A stretch of 64,000 bases of DNA from CBDBES01 sp965204465. Its GTDB lineage: Bacteria > Spirochaetota > Leptospiria > Turneriellales > CBDBES01. The stretch covers positions 1 to 64,000 of the forward strand of contig OZ241995.1 in the NCBI GenBank assembly GCA_965204465.1, written 5' to 3'. The position numbers and the translations under genes are program-made. Below the pieces are notes generated by a model. The model worked only from the letters and a program-made list of their open reading frames with translations. It had not been told where the DNA came from and did not search any database. How positions within the stretch are numbered: the first letter of the stretch is position 1; each line of letters starts with the position of its first letter. Below are positions 1 through 8,196 of this stretch, piece by piece.

Positions 1-492
1 AAAAATGTTGATGGATATAATTATAGTTCTTTTATGTATAAATTTAAAGATTCTGAGAATTCAGTCTTGCACTTTGGGCCTATTTGGGATTTTAATCTTG
101 GTTTTGGTAATGTCAATTATGGTGGTGGTGATAATCCTCAAGGGCTTCTTCTCGATAATAATACTATGTGGAGGTCTCCTTTTTTTAGGAGTCAATTATG
201 GGATAATATACAGCTTCGTTCTGCCTTTTACCAACGATGGTTAACACTACGTACTTCCTCTCTTTCTAATCAAAATATATCTAACTTTATAAATGAACAA
301 GCAACACTCCTGGTAAATTCAGGCGCTATAGAACGTAATTTTAGGCGGTGGCCCATTCTGGGGAGGTATATATGGCCAAATCCACGTGAGTCTATAAGGC
401 CTGGGAGGACTTATATTGACGAAGTAAATTCTATGATAAATTGGATTTCACAGCGTCTAAACTATATTGATTCAGTGGCTAGAATGAGATAA
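1..492 (+). CDS. CotH-kinase-like protein, C-terminal part (5' end outside window)
   Basis: The frame is open from base 1, so the gene begins upstream of the window. The visible 163 residues start with a motif of the type DGYNYSSFMYKFKDS followed by FGPIWDFNLGFGN, the hallmark of the C-terminal part of CotH-type atypical kinases (GPIWDFDLAFGN in the family). Those proteins phosphorylate secreted or spore-coat proteins, and in diderms they are often exported. The stretch after about residue 60 is aromatic-rich and ends with a helical tail. The kinase-core residues lie outside the window, so activity cannot be judged. The assignment rests on the PIWDF block. Confidence 0.72.
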   Translation, partial: KNVDGYNYSSFMYKFKDSENSVLHFGPIWDFNLGFGNVNYGGGDNPQGLLLDNNTMWRSPFFRSQLWDNIQLRSAFYQRWLTLRTSSLSNQNISNFINEQATLLVNSGAIERNFRRWPILGRYIWPNPRESIRPGRTYIDEVNSMINWISQRLNYIDSVARMR

Positions 493-735
493 TTCTGTAA
501 TGTAATCTTTAATTTCCACCCTTCGAGTACAAATGCTTTCTTATCTGATGTGTCAAAAAAATATTCTTTTCATATATACTACAGAGAAATGAATGCATAT
601 CTTATATTGCTTGTTCGTTCCCCCCGGGTGGATGGCATGATTTTAGATAGAAAGCAAGCAAGGGTAAGCCAAAAAAGTACTTGATACTTAGATTGGCATT
701 TAAATTATTGCCTAGAATATTGCTGAAATATCTAG

Positions 736-852
736 AGTATTTCTGAAATAATAGAGACTAATCTTACAGGACTAGATTTAGGTGGCCCTAATATTCAAGA
801 TATCATAGGTTGGGCGGTAAATGGTGGTTTTGAGTATTATTTTCGACTTTAG
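736..852 (+). pseudogene. Possible C-terminal relic of an outer-membrane-like protein in the 493-864 gap
   Basis: The 370-base gap between the CotH gene and the next lipoprotein has no intact gene. From 736 a frame stays open to a TAG at 850. Its last residues read GGPNIQDIIGWAVNGGFEYY then FRL, a pattern of small and aromatic residues like the last strands of an outer-membrane barrel. No start codon or ribosome site precedes it. Just upstream, short A/T-rich near-repeats of the form attgcctagaat / tattgctgaaat are seen. I read it as a weak remnant; it could be chance. Nothing recognisable lies in 493-735. Confidence 0.2.
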
Positions 853-864
853 GGTATAAACATT

Positions 865-1611
865 ATGAAAAAAGTATTGCACATTTTAACTTTAGTAATT
901 ATAGGTCTGGCTATTAACAATTGCAAGGCTACCTTACGAGGTGCATATATCCATGATAGTTTCACCTATACAAATGTGGCAAAAAATCGATTTTTGATCG
1001 GTGATGTGTTCTTTAATGATAGTCTAAACTTTACCGGGGATTCTAACCGTTACGCTAGATTATTAAAAGAAATAACTATAGAAGAAGGCTATAAGGTTTT
1101 GCCGTCAGCTCTTTACAAGAAAAAAATAAATCAAAAATATAGAAAACAAATTGAAGAAAATTTGAAACTAGGATTAGGGCTTGATAAAAAACATTTTAAA
1201 GCCCTTAAAAGAAAATTAACACAAGCTAAATATCTCGTTTTTTCTGTGATTGATTTTGAGGAGCTTACACAAAGCAGGAGAGAAAGGGTAGAAGCTGATG
1301 GAGAAACGAGTGGATATATTTCTACCTCATCCCGTAAAATGGAAAGTAGTCTCAGGGTATATGATATCCAACAAGGTATATTGGTTTATTCGGGCTCAAG
1401 TGTTTCTACCAAAAGTAAAGATACGGAATATAGTATAGAAGAAAAAGAAGGTCTTCTCAGCGATATTGCATCTTTAGTGAGGGCTGCAAAGGGGGTAAAG
1501 GAAGAAACCGGCCCAAATGTGCTATATCCATATCCCGAATATCCAACAAGGAATTCTGTCTTGAAAGAGATTTTTTCGATTTTTGCTAAAAGCCTCCCAG
1601 AGGGGGATTAA
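865..1611 (+). CDS. Hypothetical lipoprotein (248 aa)
   Basis: The N-terminus is a basic start, a hydrophobic run and then IGLAINNCKA, a spirochaete-style lipobox with the lipidated Cys at residue 20. The mature protein is a mixed alpha/beta globular domain. It contains YLVFSVIDFEELTQS, then a stretch with alternating beta character ending SLRVYDIQQGILVYSG. That 'variable / output / format of the value' pattern resembles small periplasmic lipoproteins of the GNA1162 or DUF799 kind, but I cannot place it in a named family. It stands alone, with 160 bases to the histone gene downstream. The reading is of an exported, lipid-anchored protein of unknown role. Confidence 0.6.
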   Translation: MKKVLHILTLVIIGLAINNCKATLRGAYIHDSFTYTNVAKNRFLIGDVFFNDSLNFTGDSNRYARLLKEITIEEGYKVLPSALYKKKINQKYRKQIEENLKLGLGLDKKHFKALKRKLTQAKYLVFSVIDFEELTQSRRERVEADGETSGYISTSSRKMESSLRVYDIQQGILVYSGSSVSTKSKDTEYSIEEKEGLLSDIASLVRAAKGVKEETGPNVLYPYPEYPTRNSVLKEIFSIFAKSLPEGD

Positions 1612-1769
1612 TTTTACTAGAAATTTACTAACTGAACTTTTCTATCCATGACAAAAACGATCCATGCAAAAGAAATAAATCACTATTTGAATAAAGAATG
1701 TTAATTATTGCTGGACAGAATGGGTTTGATAAGTTTTATGATCATAATTCTAATTAATAGGAGGGAAAT

Positions 1770-1961
1770 GTGAGCGATAATAAAGAAATTTTAGTGGTCG
1801 CATCCAAAATAAAAAAATATATAAAACAGAAGAGTAATTTCAATTCGTCTAATTCTATGCTTGGTGCTCTTTCAAATAAAGTAAGAGAACTTTGTGACTC
1901 TGCAATTGAAAATGCCAGGAACAATAAAAGAAAAACAGTCAAGGATAAAGACATAAACTAG
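1770..1961 (+). CDS. Bacterial histone (single histone fold, 63 aa)
   Basis: A small basic protein that fits the bacterial histones known from Bdellovibrio (Bd0055) and Leptospira. It begins EILVVASKIKKYIKQKS (helix 1 with the conserved V-x-S-K-[IV]-K pattern), followed by a long helix 2 from about residue 28 to 50. It then has the loop motif KRKTVKDKDI, matching the histone R-[KR]-T-V-x-x-x-D signature. Those proteins dimerise and coat DNA as a nucleoid component, and the Leptospira member is reported to be essential. GTG at 1770 is chosen as the start: GGAGGG at 1760-1765 sits 4 bases upstream, and the ATG at 1768 is followed at once by TGA. The protein stops right after helix 3 begins, so that helix is short. 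The gene is monocistronic, with a perfect hairpin 80 bases downstream. Confidence 0.85.
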   Translation: MSDNKEILVVASKIKKYIKQKSNFNSSNSMLGALSNKVRELCDSAIENARNNKRKTVKDKDIN

Positions 1962-2041
1962 TTTTATTGTATATTTATAAAATTCTATGATATAAATTTC
2001 AATGGATCCATTTGATCTGTAAAATACACTTTTGTAGATAG

Positions 2042-2079
2042 GGAAGAATGGAAATACTCTACAATATTTCCATTCTTCC
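2042..2079. repeat. Perfect 15-bp inverted repeat with 8-base loop
   Basis: The arms ggaagaatggaaata (2042-2056) and tatttccattcttcc (2065-2079) are exact reverse complements around ctctacaa. It lies in the 245-base gap between the histone gene and the next gene. No T-run follows on either side, so it is not a standard intrinsic terminator. It could be an RNA 3'-end stabiliser for the histone transcript or a protein-binding palindrome. The structure is seen directly; any role is inference. Confidence 0.7.
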
Positions 2080-2206
2080 TGGCTTTATGGTTGCCATGAA
2101 AGTGTTTCCTGCAAATAATTCGTATACATATAGTCACTTCCAGAATAGTATCTCTACTAGAAAAAGACTCAAATTTTATCTTTTTATGCCGAATCTATAG
2201 AATAGA

Positions 2207-3094
2207 ATGAATATTACAGTAAACCAAAAACCATTGGATTTTGAACTAGGCGCAGATATTACTCTTTCAGAGGCTTTAGGCCATATACAAGATTGGGCTA
2301 AAAAGCAAAACTTATTTATTTTGGACTATAAGATTTCACCTATAGATCAGAAAGTTAAATTAGATCATCCTAAAGATAGGCTCAAAACCAATGAAATAAA
2401 AAATCTGGATGTTGAGATTGGCACTCAGATTGAGCTATTTTGTGATACGATCAATGAATTGAGTCAATATATTGATCGGATGGGATGTTTTTTGGCCAGA
2501 CATATCCAGGAAAAAAAAGAAATAGACAAAAATGATTTGGATATGCTCCAAAAGGGCTTGGTTTGGGTCGTAGAATCAGTTAAAAGCATTTTGGTTCAAC
2601 TTTCCATAAAACATGATAAATCTATAGAAAATCACTTAAAAATTTTAGAAAAATTTCAAAGTAATAAAATAGATATAAATAACAACGAAGAATATATGCA
2701 GCTTGTAGAGGCCATTGCTAAAGTAAAGGATCAAATGGATATATGGCTAAAGGTATGGAAATTCTATGGGGCAAATGAAAATGATCTGGATGATCTTTTA
2801 AAAGATTTTAAAAAAGAAATAAATAAGGTTCTAAGTGATCTGGAAGGGATTGTAACTGATTTAACCATGGGGAGTGAAGCAAAGGGTATCCACACGATAG
2901 AAAATCTGGTAGACTTCCTTTCGGATGGTTTGACCATCCTTTATCTTTCCAATCATTTTTCTAAAGAAAGAGAAAAACTTATTACTGTTCTGAATAGCCT
3001 CATCGCTTCACTGGATAAAAACGATCTGGTTAGCGCTTCTGATACAATAGATTATGATCTAAGAGAGGTATTGGAAAAAATATCTTCTAATTAA
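2207..3094 (+). CDS. Hypothetical cytosolic helical protein (295 aa)
   Basis: There is no signal peptide and no membrane segment. The first 75 residues look like a small alpha/beta domain (MNITVNQKPLDFELG, then a helix with the stretch LGHIQDWAKKQN and a strand LFILDYKI). From about residue 75 to the end it is almost all amphipathic helix, rich in K, D, E, L and I, with a predicted coiled-coil feel around residues 95-215. I do not recognise the family. It is followed 19 bases later by hemJ on the same strand, so the two may be cotranscribed, but nothing ties it to haem. The start ATG at 2207 has no strong ribosome site. Confidence 0.55.
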   Translation: MNITVNQKPLDFELGADITLSEALGHIQDWAKKQNLFILDYKISPIDQKVKLDHPKDRLKTNEIKNLDVEIGTQIELFCDTINELSQYIDRMGCFLARHIQEKKEIDKNDLDMLQKGLVWVVESVKSILVQLSIKHDKSIENHLKILEKFQSNKIDINNNEEYMQLVEAIAKVKDQMDIWLKVWKFYGANENDLDDLLKDFKKEINKVLSDLEGIVTDLTMGSEAKGIHTIENLVDFLSDGLTILYLSNHFSKEREKLITVLNSLIASLDKNDLVSASDTIDYDLREVLEKISSN

Positions 3095-3113
3095 TATCTA
3101 TACATCTATATTC

Positions 3114-3536
3114 ATGTATCTTTGGATAAAGGTATTCCATGTTTTCTTTTTGATTGCCTGGTTCGCAGGTATTTTTTACATCTGGAGATTATTTGTATAT
3201 CACTCTGAAACTTCCGAAAAAGAGGTAAAGAATCAACTAGGGATCATGGAAAAGAGGCTTTATGGAATTATCATGCGCCCTGCCGCGATAATGACCCTTG
3301 TAAGCGGTTTTATTATGTTTTTCATGAATTGGAATCAATTACACCAACAAATATGGATGTGGTTGAAAATTATATTGGTTCTGCTTGTATTTGCGCATCA
3401 TCTAATGGCAAATTATTTCCGTAAACGATTAGCTAAAGGGGATGTGTTTAAGGGTAGATTCTTCCGTATCATGAACGAAGTCCCTACCATACTATTATTG
3501 AGTATTTTGATAATGGTATTCATAAGACCTTTCTAA
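3114..3536 (+). CDS. hemJ: Protoporphyrinogen IX oxidase HemJ (oxygen-independent type, UPF0093)
   Basis: HemJ is a membrane enzyme that oxidises protoporphyrinogen IX to protoporphyrin IX near the end of haem synthesis, in bacteria lacking HemG or HemY. The 140-residue length and the pattern fit. It opens MYLWIKVFHVFFLIAWFAG with the conserved first-helix His, followed by YIWRLFVYH. EKRLYGIIMRPA comes next, and WMWLKIILVLLVFAHH in the third helix. Four membrane helices are visible. Its 3' end overlaps the convergent TlpA-like gene by 42 bases (3495-3536), so the two messages are antisense at their ends. Confidence 0.9.
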   Translation: MYLWIKVFHVFFLIAWFAGIFYIWRLFVYHSETSEKEVKNQLGIMEKRLYGIIMRPAAIMTLVSGFIMFFMNWNQLHQQIWMWLKIILVLLVFAHHLMANYFRKRLAKGDVFKGRFFRIMNEVPTILLLSILIMVFIRPF

Positions 3537-4082
3537 ATCCATAAATGTCACCGAAGAAATGAATCTACGAAGGAGTAATACAGGAATATGACCTGATTTC
3601 TTTTTCAAAAAGATAAAAGTTTCCGGAAAACCAGTTACATTAAAAGAACGAAGTATATTTGCATCTGCTAAATAAATGGGATAATCCAGTTGGTATTCTT
3701 GAGTAAATTTACCAACATCGGAGGCAATTTTTTCAAAACCAATGGATTCCTGTTGTCCGATGGAGTCTAAGGTAGACCCCAAGCCTATAAAAATAGTATC
3801 CTTCTTTTTCTTTGACTTTATTTTTTTATAAAATTGATTCAGTACAGGGACTTCTTCTATACAAGGGGGACATCGGGGGGCAAAGAAATTGATCAATATA
3901 TAATTTACTTCAGAAGGAAGTTTATCTATGTCGAATACAGGTCCTATTTTTTTTAGGCTTTTATCATAAGCAGGAAAATTGAAAAGGGGAGTTTCAAAAA
4001 ATTTTTCTTTTTTACAATAAGATAAAAAAGAAACCCATATCAAGATCATAATTATAGATTTATTAAATCTACGAAAAAGCAT
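3495..4082 (-). CDS. TlpA/ResA-like thioredoxin-fold lipoprotein
   Basis: A signal peptide ends in VSFLSYCKKE, a lipobox with Cys at residue 23, so the protein is probably anchored in the periplasm. The thioredoxin fold is shown by YILINFFAPRCPPCIEEVP, where RCPPC is the redox CxxC. A cis-Pro-type segment GFPETFIFLKK follows. The family reduces or oxidises periplasmic thiols, for example during cytochrome c maturation. The extra loop rich in Lys around residues 90-97 and the missing usual Trp before the CxxC (FAPRC rather than WAxWC) are unusual. It is last in the minus-strand run with lpxA and the TPR gene. Its end overlaps hemJ, so a link to haem use is possible but unproven. Confidence 0.78.
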   Translation of the reverse strand: MLFRRFNKSIIMILIWVSFLSYCKKEKFFETPLFNFPAYDKSLKKIGPVFDIDKLPSEVNYILINFFAPRCPPCIEEVPVLNQFYKKIKSKKKKDTIFIGLGSTLDSIGQQESIGFEKIASDVGKFTQEYQLDYPIYLADANILRSFNVTGFPETFIFLKKKSGHIPVLLLRRFISSVTFMDLERSYEYHYQNTQ

Positions 4083-4106
4083 TATGGCAAGACCTCCAAA
4101 ATAAAG

Positions 4107-4883
4107 TTATTTCTTAGAGGCTCTGTGTGACCTTATAGAAGACAGGCGATCCAAAGATTTTCTGTAAAATAAAGACCCTTTGGAATAAAAACGAATCGCC
4201 TGTTCATAATGTTGAACGGCTTCTTCTGGCTTATCTTCAAACTCATAGATAATGGCTAAATTATAGTGTATATGGGGATAGAGAGGTGCTACTTTTAATC
4301 CTTTCAATAGAGAACTTTTTGACTTCTGTAAAAATAGTTCCTGTTTTAGAGACCTGTATAGAGTCAAATAAATACTGGCCAAATTTAAGTAGGCTTCTTT
4401 TTTATTTTTATCCAGTTCAATCACCGTTTGGAATTCTAACAAAGCCTTAGAATAATCTTTACTTTTGAGATAGAAAGTTCCTAAATTATAACGAGCATCC
4501 GAAGAATCAGGACTGTAACGAATGGCTTTTTGGTAATACTCAAAGGCCTTTTTAGGTTTATTATTGCTGCTGTAAATATTTCCCAAGTTGACCAATGAGG
4601 GAGAATGTCTTGGATTGACCTCTAAACACTGAAGGTAATATTTTACCGCCTCTGCATTAGCTCCCCTTTTTTGCATATACCAACCCATTTCAAATAATAA
4701 GGCATGATTATTCGGATCCTTCTGCAATTTACGATGGATTATTTTGATTGCCTTTTCATCATCGGAATATTTTGCAGGATTCCCCATTCTAGTGTCAACG
4801 ATGCTGGTATAGATAAAAATAATAACAATCCCATATATTATCAAAGATAACAGCTTCCAAAATATTTTCAATATAAAAAACAT
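4107..4883 (-). CDS. Membrane-anchored TPR protein
   Basis: One N-terminal membrane helix (LLSLIIYGIVIIFIY, residues 12-26) is followed by a domain of tandem 34-residue TPR units from about residue 45 to 240. Examples are ALLFEMGWYMQKRGANAEAV, SLVNLGNIYSSNNKPKKAFE and ARYNLGTFYLKSKDYSKALL. TPRs are protein-protein docking surfaces. The orientation is probably periplasmic with an uncleaved anchor. It lies 63 bases after lpxA and 24 before the TlpA-like gene, all on the minus strand, so an envelope role is a reasonable inference. The partner is unknown. Confidence 0.8.
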   Translation of the reverse strand: MFFILKIFWKLLSLIIYGIVIIFIYTSIVDTRMGNPAKYSDDEKAIKIIHRKLQKDPNNHALLFEMGWYMQKRGANAEAVKYYLQCLEVNPRHSPSLVNLGNIYSSNNKPKKAFEYYQKAIRYSPDSSDARYNLGTFYLKSKDYSKALLEFQTVIELDKNKKEAYLNLASIYLTLYRSLKQELFLQKSKSSLLKGLKVAPLYPHIHYNLAIIYEFEDKPEEAVQHYEQAIRFYSKGSLFYRKSLDRLSSIRSHRASKK

Positions 4884-4946
4884 ATTAATTACTTTTCGGC
4901 ATTATTTTTATTTCTTTCTCCTATTTTTTTTCTATGTATAATGGAA

Positions 4947-5744
4947 TTAAACGATTCCTCTTTCAGAATCTTTTATAAAATCTACCAGATGTTTTATTCT
5001 CTTATAGGGCAATGCATCTGGCTTTAATTTTTGCAGTATAGAATTTTCCATTTCTGTTAAAGCATTCTGAACTGATCTTTTCTCTCTATATAAGATACGA
5101 AAGGCTTTCTTGATCACCATTCTTTCTTCCAGAGAAATGTTAGATCTTCTCATCCCCACCACATTTAATCCATGGGCTCCCCCATCTGTATTGACTACCA
5201 TCATATAAGGAGGTATGTCTTTAGTTATCTTTACCAATGCTCCTATCATTGAAAAACCGCCAATACGACAAAACTGATGTATACCCACCAGACCAGAAAT
5301 AAATGCATGACTTTCTACCTTTACATGCCCTGCAAAAATGACATTGTTAGCTGTAATCACATGATCCTGTATCCGGCAATCATGGGCTATATGGGTATTG
5401 ATCATGAAGAAATTATGATCTCCGATTTGTGTAATTCCATTATCCTCTATTGGTAGATGAATAGAACAGAATTCTCTGAAGGTATTATGATTTCCGATGG
5501 ATATTCTTCCAGTCGATTTCTTAAAAGGCACTGTCTGGGCTTCTTCTGCAATAATACAACCATTATAAAAGTGATTGGATTCTCCTATTTCTGTATTTTG
5601 CTTGATCTGAACATAAGATCCAATCCTGGTATTTTTTCCAATCCTTGTGTTTTTTTCAATGATGGAAAATGGGCCTACTTCTACTCCTTCTTCTAAAAAG
5701 GCTGTTTTATCTATAATGGCAGAGGGATGAATATTAGAAAGCAT
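4947..5744 (-). CDS. lpxA: Acyl-ACP--UDP-N-acetylglucosamine O-acyltransferase LpxA
   Basis: This is the first committed enzyme of lipid A synthesis: it transfers a 3-hydroxyacyl chain from ACP to UDP-GlcNAc (or its 3-amino analogue in Leptospira). At 265 aa it has the family length. Left-handed beta-helix hexapeptides run from residue 5 to about 185. The catalytic block MINTHIAHDCRI places the general-base His at 121, equivalent to His125 in E. coli. HQFCRIGGFSMIGALVKI follows, and the C-terminal helices end NISLEERMVIKKAFRILYR and later DFIKDSERGIV. The acyl-ruler position (E. coli Gly173) appears to be Ala here. The gene follows the Fe-S oxidoreductase by 7 bases. The presence of lpxA shows a lipid A-making diderm. 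Confidence 0.95.
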   Translation of the reverse strand: MLSNIHPSAIIDKTAFLEEGVEVGPFSIIEKNTRIGKNTRIGSYVQIKQNTEIGESNHFYNGCIIAEEAQTVPFKKSTGRISIGNHNTFREFCSIHLPIEDNGITQIGDHNFFMINTHIAHDCRIQDHVITANNVIFAGHVKVESHAFISGLVGIHQFCRIGGFSMIGALVKITKDIPPYMMVVNTDGGAHGLNVVGMRRSNISLEERMVIKKAFRILYREKRSVQNALTEMENSILQKLKPDALPYKRIKHLVDFIKDSERGIV

Positions 5745-5751
5745 ATCCAGA

Positions 5752-7815
5752 TCAATTATCTATACTCTTTTCAAGAAATTCTGCTATATCCATTGTATTG
5801 ATTGCTCCATTTTTGCTTAAAGAATTTACTCCATCGGTTACCATTGTCATACAAAAGGGGCATGCGGTTGTAATGGTATCCGCTTCTGTATCTAAGAGCT
5901 GCTTAGCGCGTTCTATATTTACTCTTGTATTTCCCTTTTCTTCTTCTTTCCACATCTGAGCGCCTCCTGCTCCGCAGCATAATGAATTAGAACGACGTTC
6001 CATTGGTTCCACTGTTTTGGATGTGGATGCTTTCTCTACTATGTTTCGTGGAGAATTATAATTATCATTGTATCGACCTAAATAGCAAGAATCATGATAG
6101 GTTGCCTTTCCCAATTCAGAAGCCTTTTTGGGGTCAATATGGAGTTTATTTTCACGCACCAGCCGATCTAAAAATACAGAATGATGTTCTACTGTATAGT
6201 TACCGCCCATTTGAGGATATTCATTCTTTATCGTATTAAAACAATGAGGGCATGCCGTTACAATTTTTTGAACATTATATTTTTTCAATGTATCAATATT
6301 TTGCTGGGCCAATGTCTGATAAAGGTATTCATTCCCAGCCCTTCTGGCAGAATCACCTGTACAATTTTCTTCCTTGCCTAGTATACCAAAAGATATATTT
6401 GCCTTTTTTAATAAAGATGCAAAGGAACGGACAATTTTCTTATTCCTATCATCGAATGCGCCCGCACAGCCCACCCAGAATAAAACTTCAGGAGATTTAC
6501 CCGATTCTTTCCATTTCTCCATTGTAAGAATATCTAATTCCTCCGCCCATTCTTCTCTTTTATGGTTTCCAATCCCCCAAGGGTTGGATTGATTTTCTAT
6601 ATTAGTAAGTGTATTCTGCAATTCAGAAGGAAGCTTTCCTTCGTTCAATACTAAATATCTTCTCATTTCTATAATAGAATCTACCTGATCATTCCCTACA
6701 GGACAGGCCTCTACACAGGCATAACAGGTGGTGCATGCCCAAATAGATTCAGTAGAGATGTAATTATCGATAACCCTTAATTCTTTTTTAGAAGATAATT
6801 CTTCTTTAGATGTACCTTGTGCTTCTTCTTCTGCAAATATATGCATTTTTTCCATAAAAGAATGCTTTAGATCGATCATGATGTCTTTGGGAGAAAGTAA
6901 TTTACCTGTTTGGGAAGCCGGACATACTAATTGGCATCTTCCACATTCAATACATGACATCCCATCCAGAAGACCCTTCCAGCTGAATTCTTGTACATTG
7001 CCTGCTCCCCAGGATTCGCTATTTTCAATGTCTAAAAAACGAATAGCTCCTTTAGGAGTTTTTCTAGCAAAAAAGAAATTGAGAGGCGCCCAAATCAAAT
7101 GGGCATGCTTGGAACGAGGTACATATATGACTAGCGTAAAAACGGTTATTAAATGTCCCCACCAGCAAAACCTGAATATGAATTCCGCATTCTGGGATAT
7201 CTTATTTTCATGGTAAAATTGAACAATCCAATGTCTGATAGGGCTCATATTTGTTTTTTCCAATAGGATCATTCTGCCTGCTTCTCCTGCCAGTGTAAAC
7301 AGCATTAAAAAAGAGATACATACTATGATCACTAAACTTTGAATAGAAGGGCGATCTAATTCAGGAGCTTTTAATATCCATCTTCTGGAAAAAAAGAATA
7401 CCAAACCTAATAATACCCCGATGGAAAAAAAGTCCAGTAGATAGTCATATACATACTCAATAGAATCCCCCGCCATAGAAGGAAGATAAAAATAAATATC
7501 TCCTATGAATCCACCTATAAACTGACTCACTGTATGGATGCTATATATAATAAAACCATAAAAAATGATTGAATGAAATATACCCCTTAAAGGAAGCTTA
7601 AAGAGTTTTTTTTGAATGATCACATTCGTAAAAATACTTTTTAGCTTAAAGATCAATGGAGTCTTGATTTCTTCAGGATGCGCTTTATGTAGCATTCTAT
7701 AATAATGGAAAACAGTATAACCGCCCAACCCAAAAGACAGCATGAATAAAACTATAAATATAATGGTTTCTGCCATATATGGCTTATTTATGAATATAAG
7801 ATCATTGGTCAACAA
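5752..7815 (-). CDS. Membrane Fe-S oxidoreductase, FadF/HdrD-like (probable ETF:quinone oxidoreductase)
   Basis: The first 240 residues carry about six membrane helices of the nitrate-reductase-gamma (NarI) type. The soluble part has two 4Fe-4S binding motifs, CIECGRCQLVCPA near residue 287 and CTTCYACVEACPVG near 358. Two CCG-type domains follow: one degenerate with ENCTGDSARRAGNE, one standard with SLCCGAGGAQMW near 612. This order (NarI-like, ferredoxin, CCG, CCG) is that of the membrane proteins that pass electrons from electron-transfer flavoprotein, i.e. fatty-acid beta-oxidation, to menaquinone. Leptospira lives on fatty acids, so that role is attractive. It remains inference because no etf or acyl-CoA dehydrogenase gene is in the window. 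The gene heads the lpxA run. Confidence 0.82.
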   Translation of the reverse strand: MLTNDLIFINKPYMAETIIFIVLFMLSFGLGGYTVFHYYRMLHKAHPEEIKTPLIFKLKSIFTNVIIQKKLFKLPLRGIFHSIIFYGFIIYSIHTVSQFIGGFIGDIYFYLPSMAGDSIEYVYDYLLDFFSIGVLLGLVFFFSRRWILKAPELDRPSIQSLVIIVCISFLMLFTLAGEAGRMILLEKTNMSPIRHWIVQFYHENKISQNAEFIFRFCWWGHLITVFTLVIYVPRSKHAHLIWAPLNFFFARKTPKGAIRFLDIENSESWGAGNVQEFSWKGLLDGMSCIECGRCQLVCPASQTGKLLSPKDIMIDLKHSFMEKMHIFAEEEAQGTSKEELSSKKELRVIDNYISTESIWACTTCYACVEACPVGNDQVDSIIEMRRYLVLNEGKLPSELQNTLTNIENQSNPWGIGNHKREEWAEELDILTMEKWKESGKSPEVLFWVGCAGAFDDRNKKIVRSFASLLKKANISFGILGKEENCTGDSARRAGNEYLYQTLAQQNIDTLKKYNVQKIVTACPHCFNTIKNEYPQMGGNYTVEHHSVFLDRLVRENKLHIDPKKASELGKATYHDSCYLGRYNDNYNSPRNIVEKASTSKTVEPMERRSNSLCCGAGGAQMWKEEEKGNTRVNIERAKQLLDTEADTITTACPFCMTMVTDGVNSLSKNGAINTMDIAEFLEKSIDN

Positions 7816-7920
7816 TCAAAATAGAAAAATAGTGAGTGCATAGCCGTGGGAATTGACTATTATTTTTAAAAACCTTTTTTTTCTTGATTGACGTCTGGAT
7901 ATGACTTTTTTTCATAAGAT

Positions 7921-8196
7921 ATGCCTAAAATTAAAATTCCAAGTCAGTTGAGAAATGAAACTAATGGTAAAGAAGAGGTAGAAGTAAATGGAAACACAGT
8001 ATCACAAGCGGTTAATGATCTGGTTCAGAAATACCCATCTTTAAAAGAACGCCTGTATGATGAACAGGGTGATTTGCGTAGATATGTAAATATATATCTA
8101 GGGGATGAAGATATCCGCTTTATGGACTATATGGATACAGAAGTTCAAGAAAATACTGAATTAGTTATCGTCCCTGCTATTGCTGGTGGATTATAA
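7921..8196 (+). CDS. CysO/MoaD/ThiS-family sulfur carrier protein
   Basis: A 91-residue beta-grasp protein. The central YVNIYLGDEDIRFMDYMDTE and the ending LVIVPAIAGGL match CysO-type carriers, which receive sulfur as a C-terminal Gly-Gly thiocarboxylate for cysteine, molybdopterin or thiamine synthesis. The C-terminus is GGL, not GG: one extra Leu covers the di-glycine, so a protease step would be needed before adenylation. Other beta-grasp carriers are known with masked tails. No cysM, mec or moeB homologue is adjacent. It is divergent from the Fe-S oxidoreductase (105 bases), and its stop lies 17 bases inside the next gene. Confidence 0.85.
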   Translation: MPKIKIPSQLRNETNGKEEVEVNGNTVSQAVNDLVQKYPSLKERLYDEQGDLRRYVNIYLGDEDIRFMDYMDTEVQENTELVIVPAIAGGL

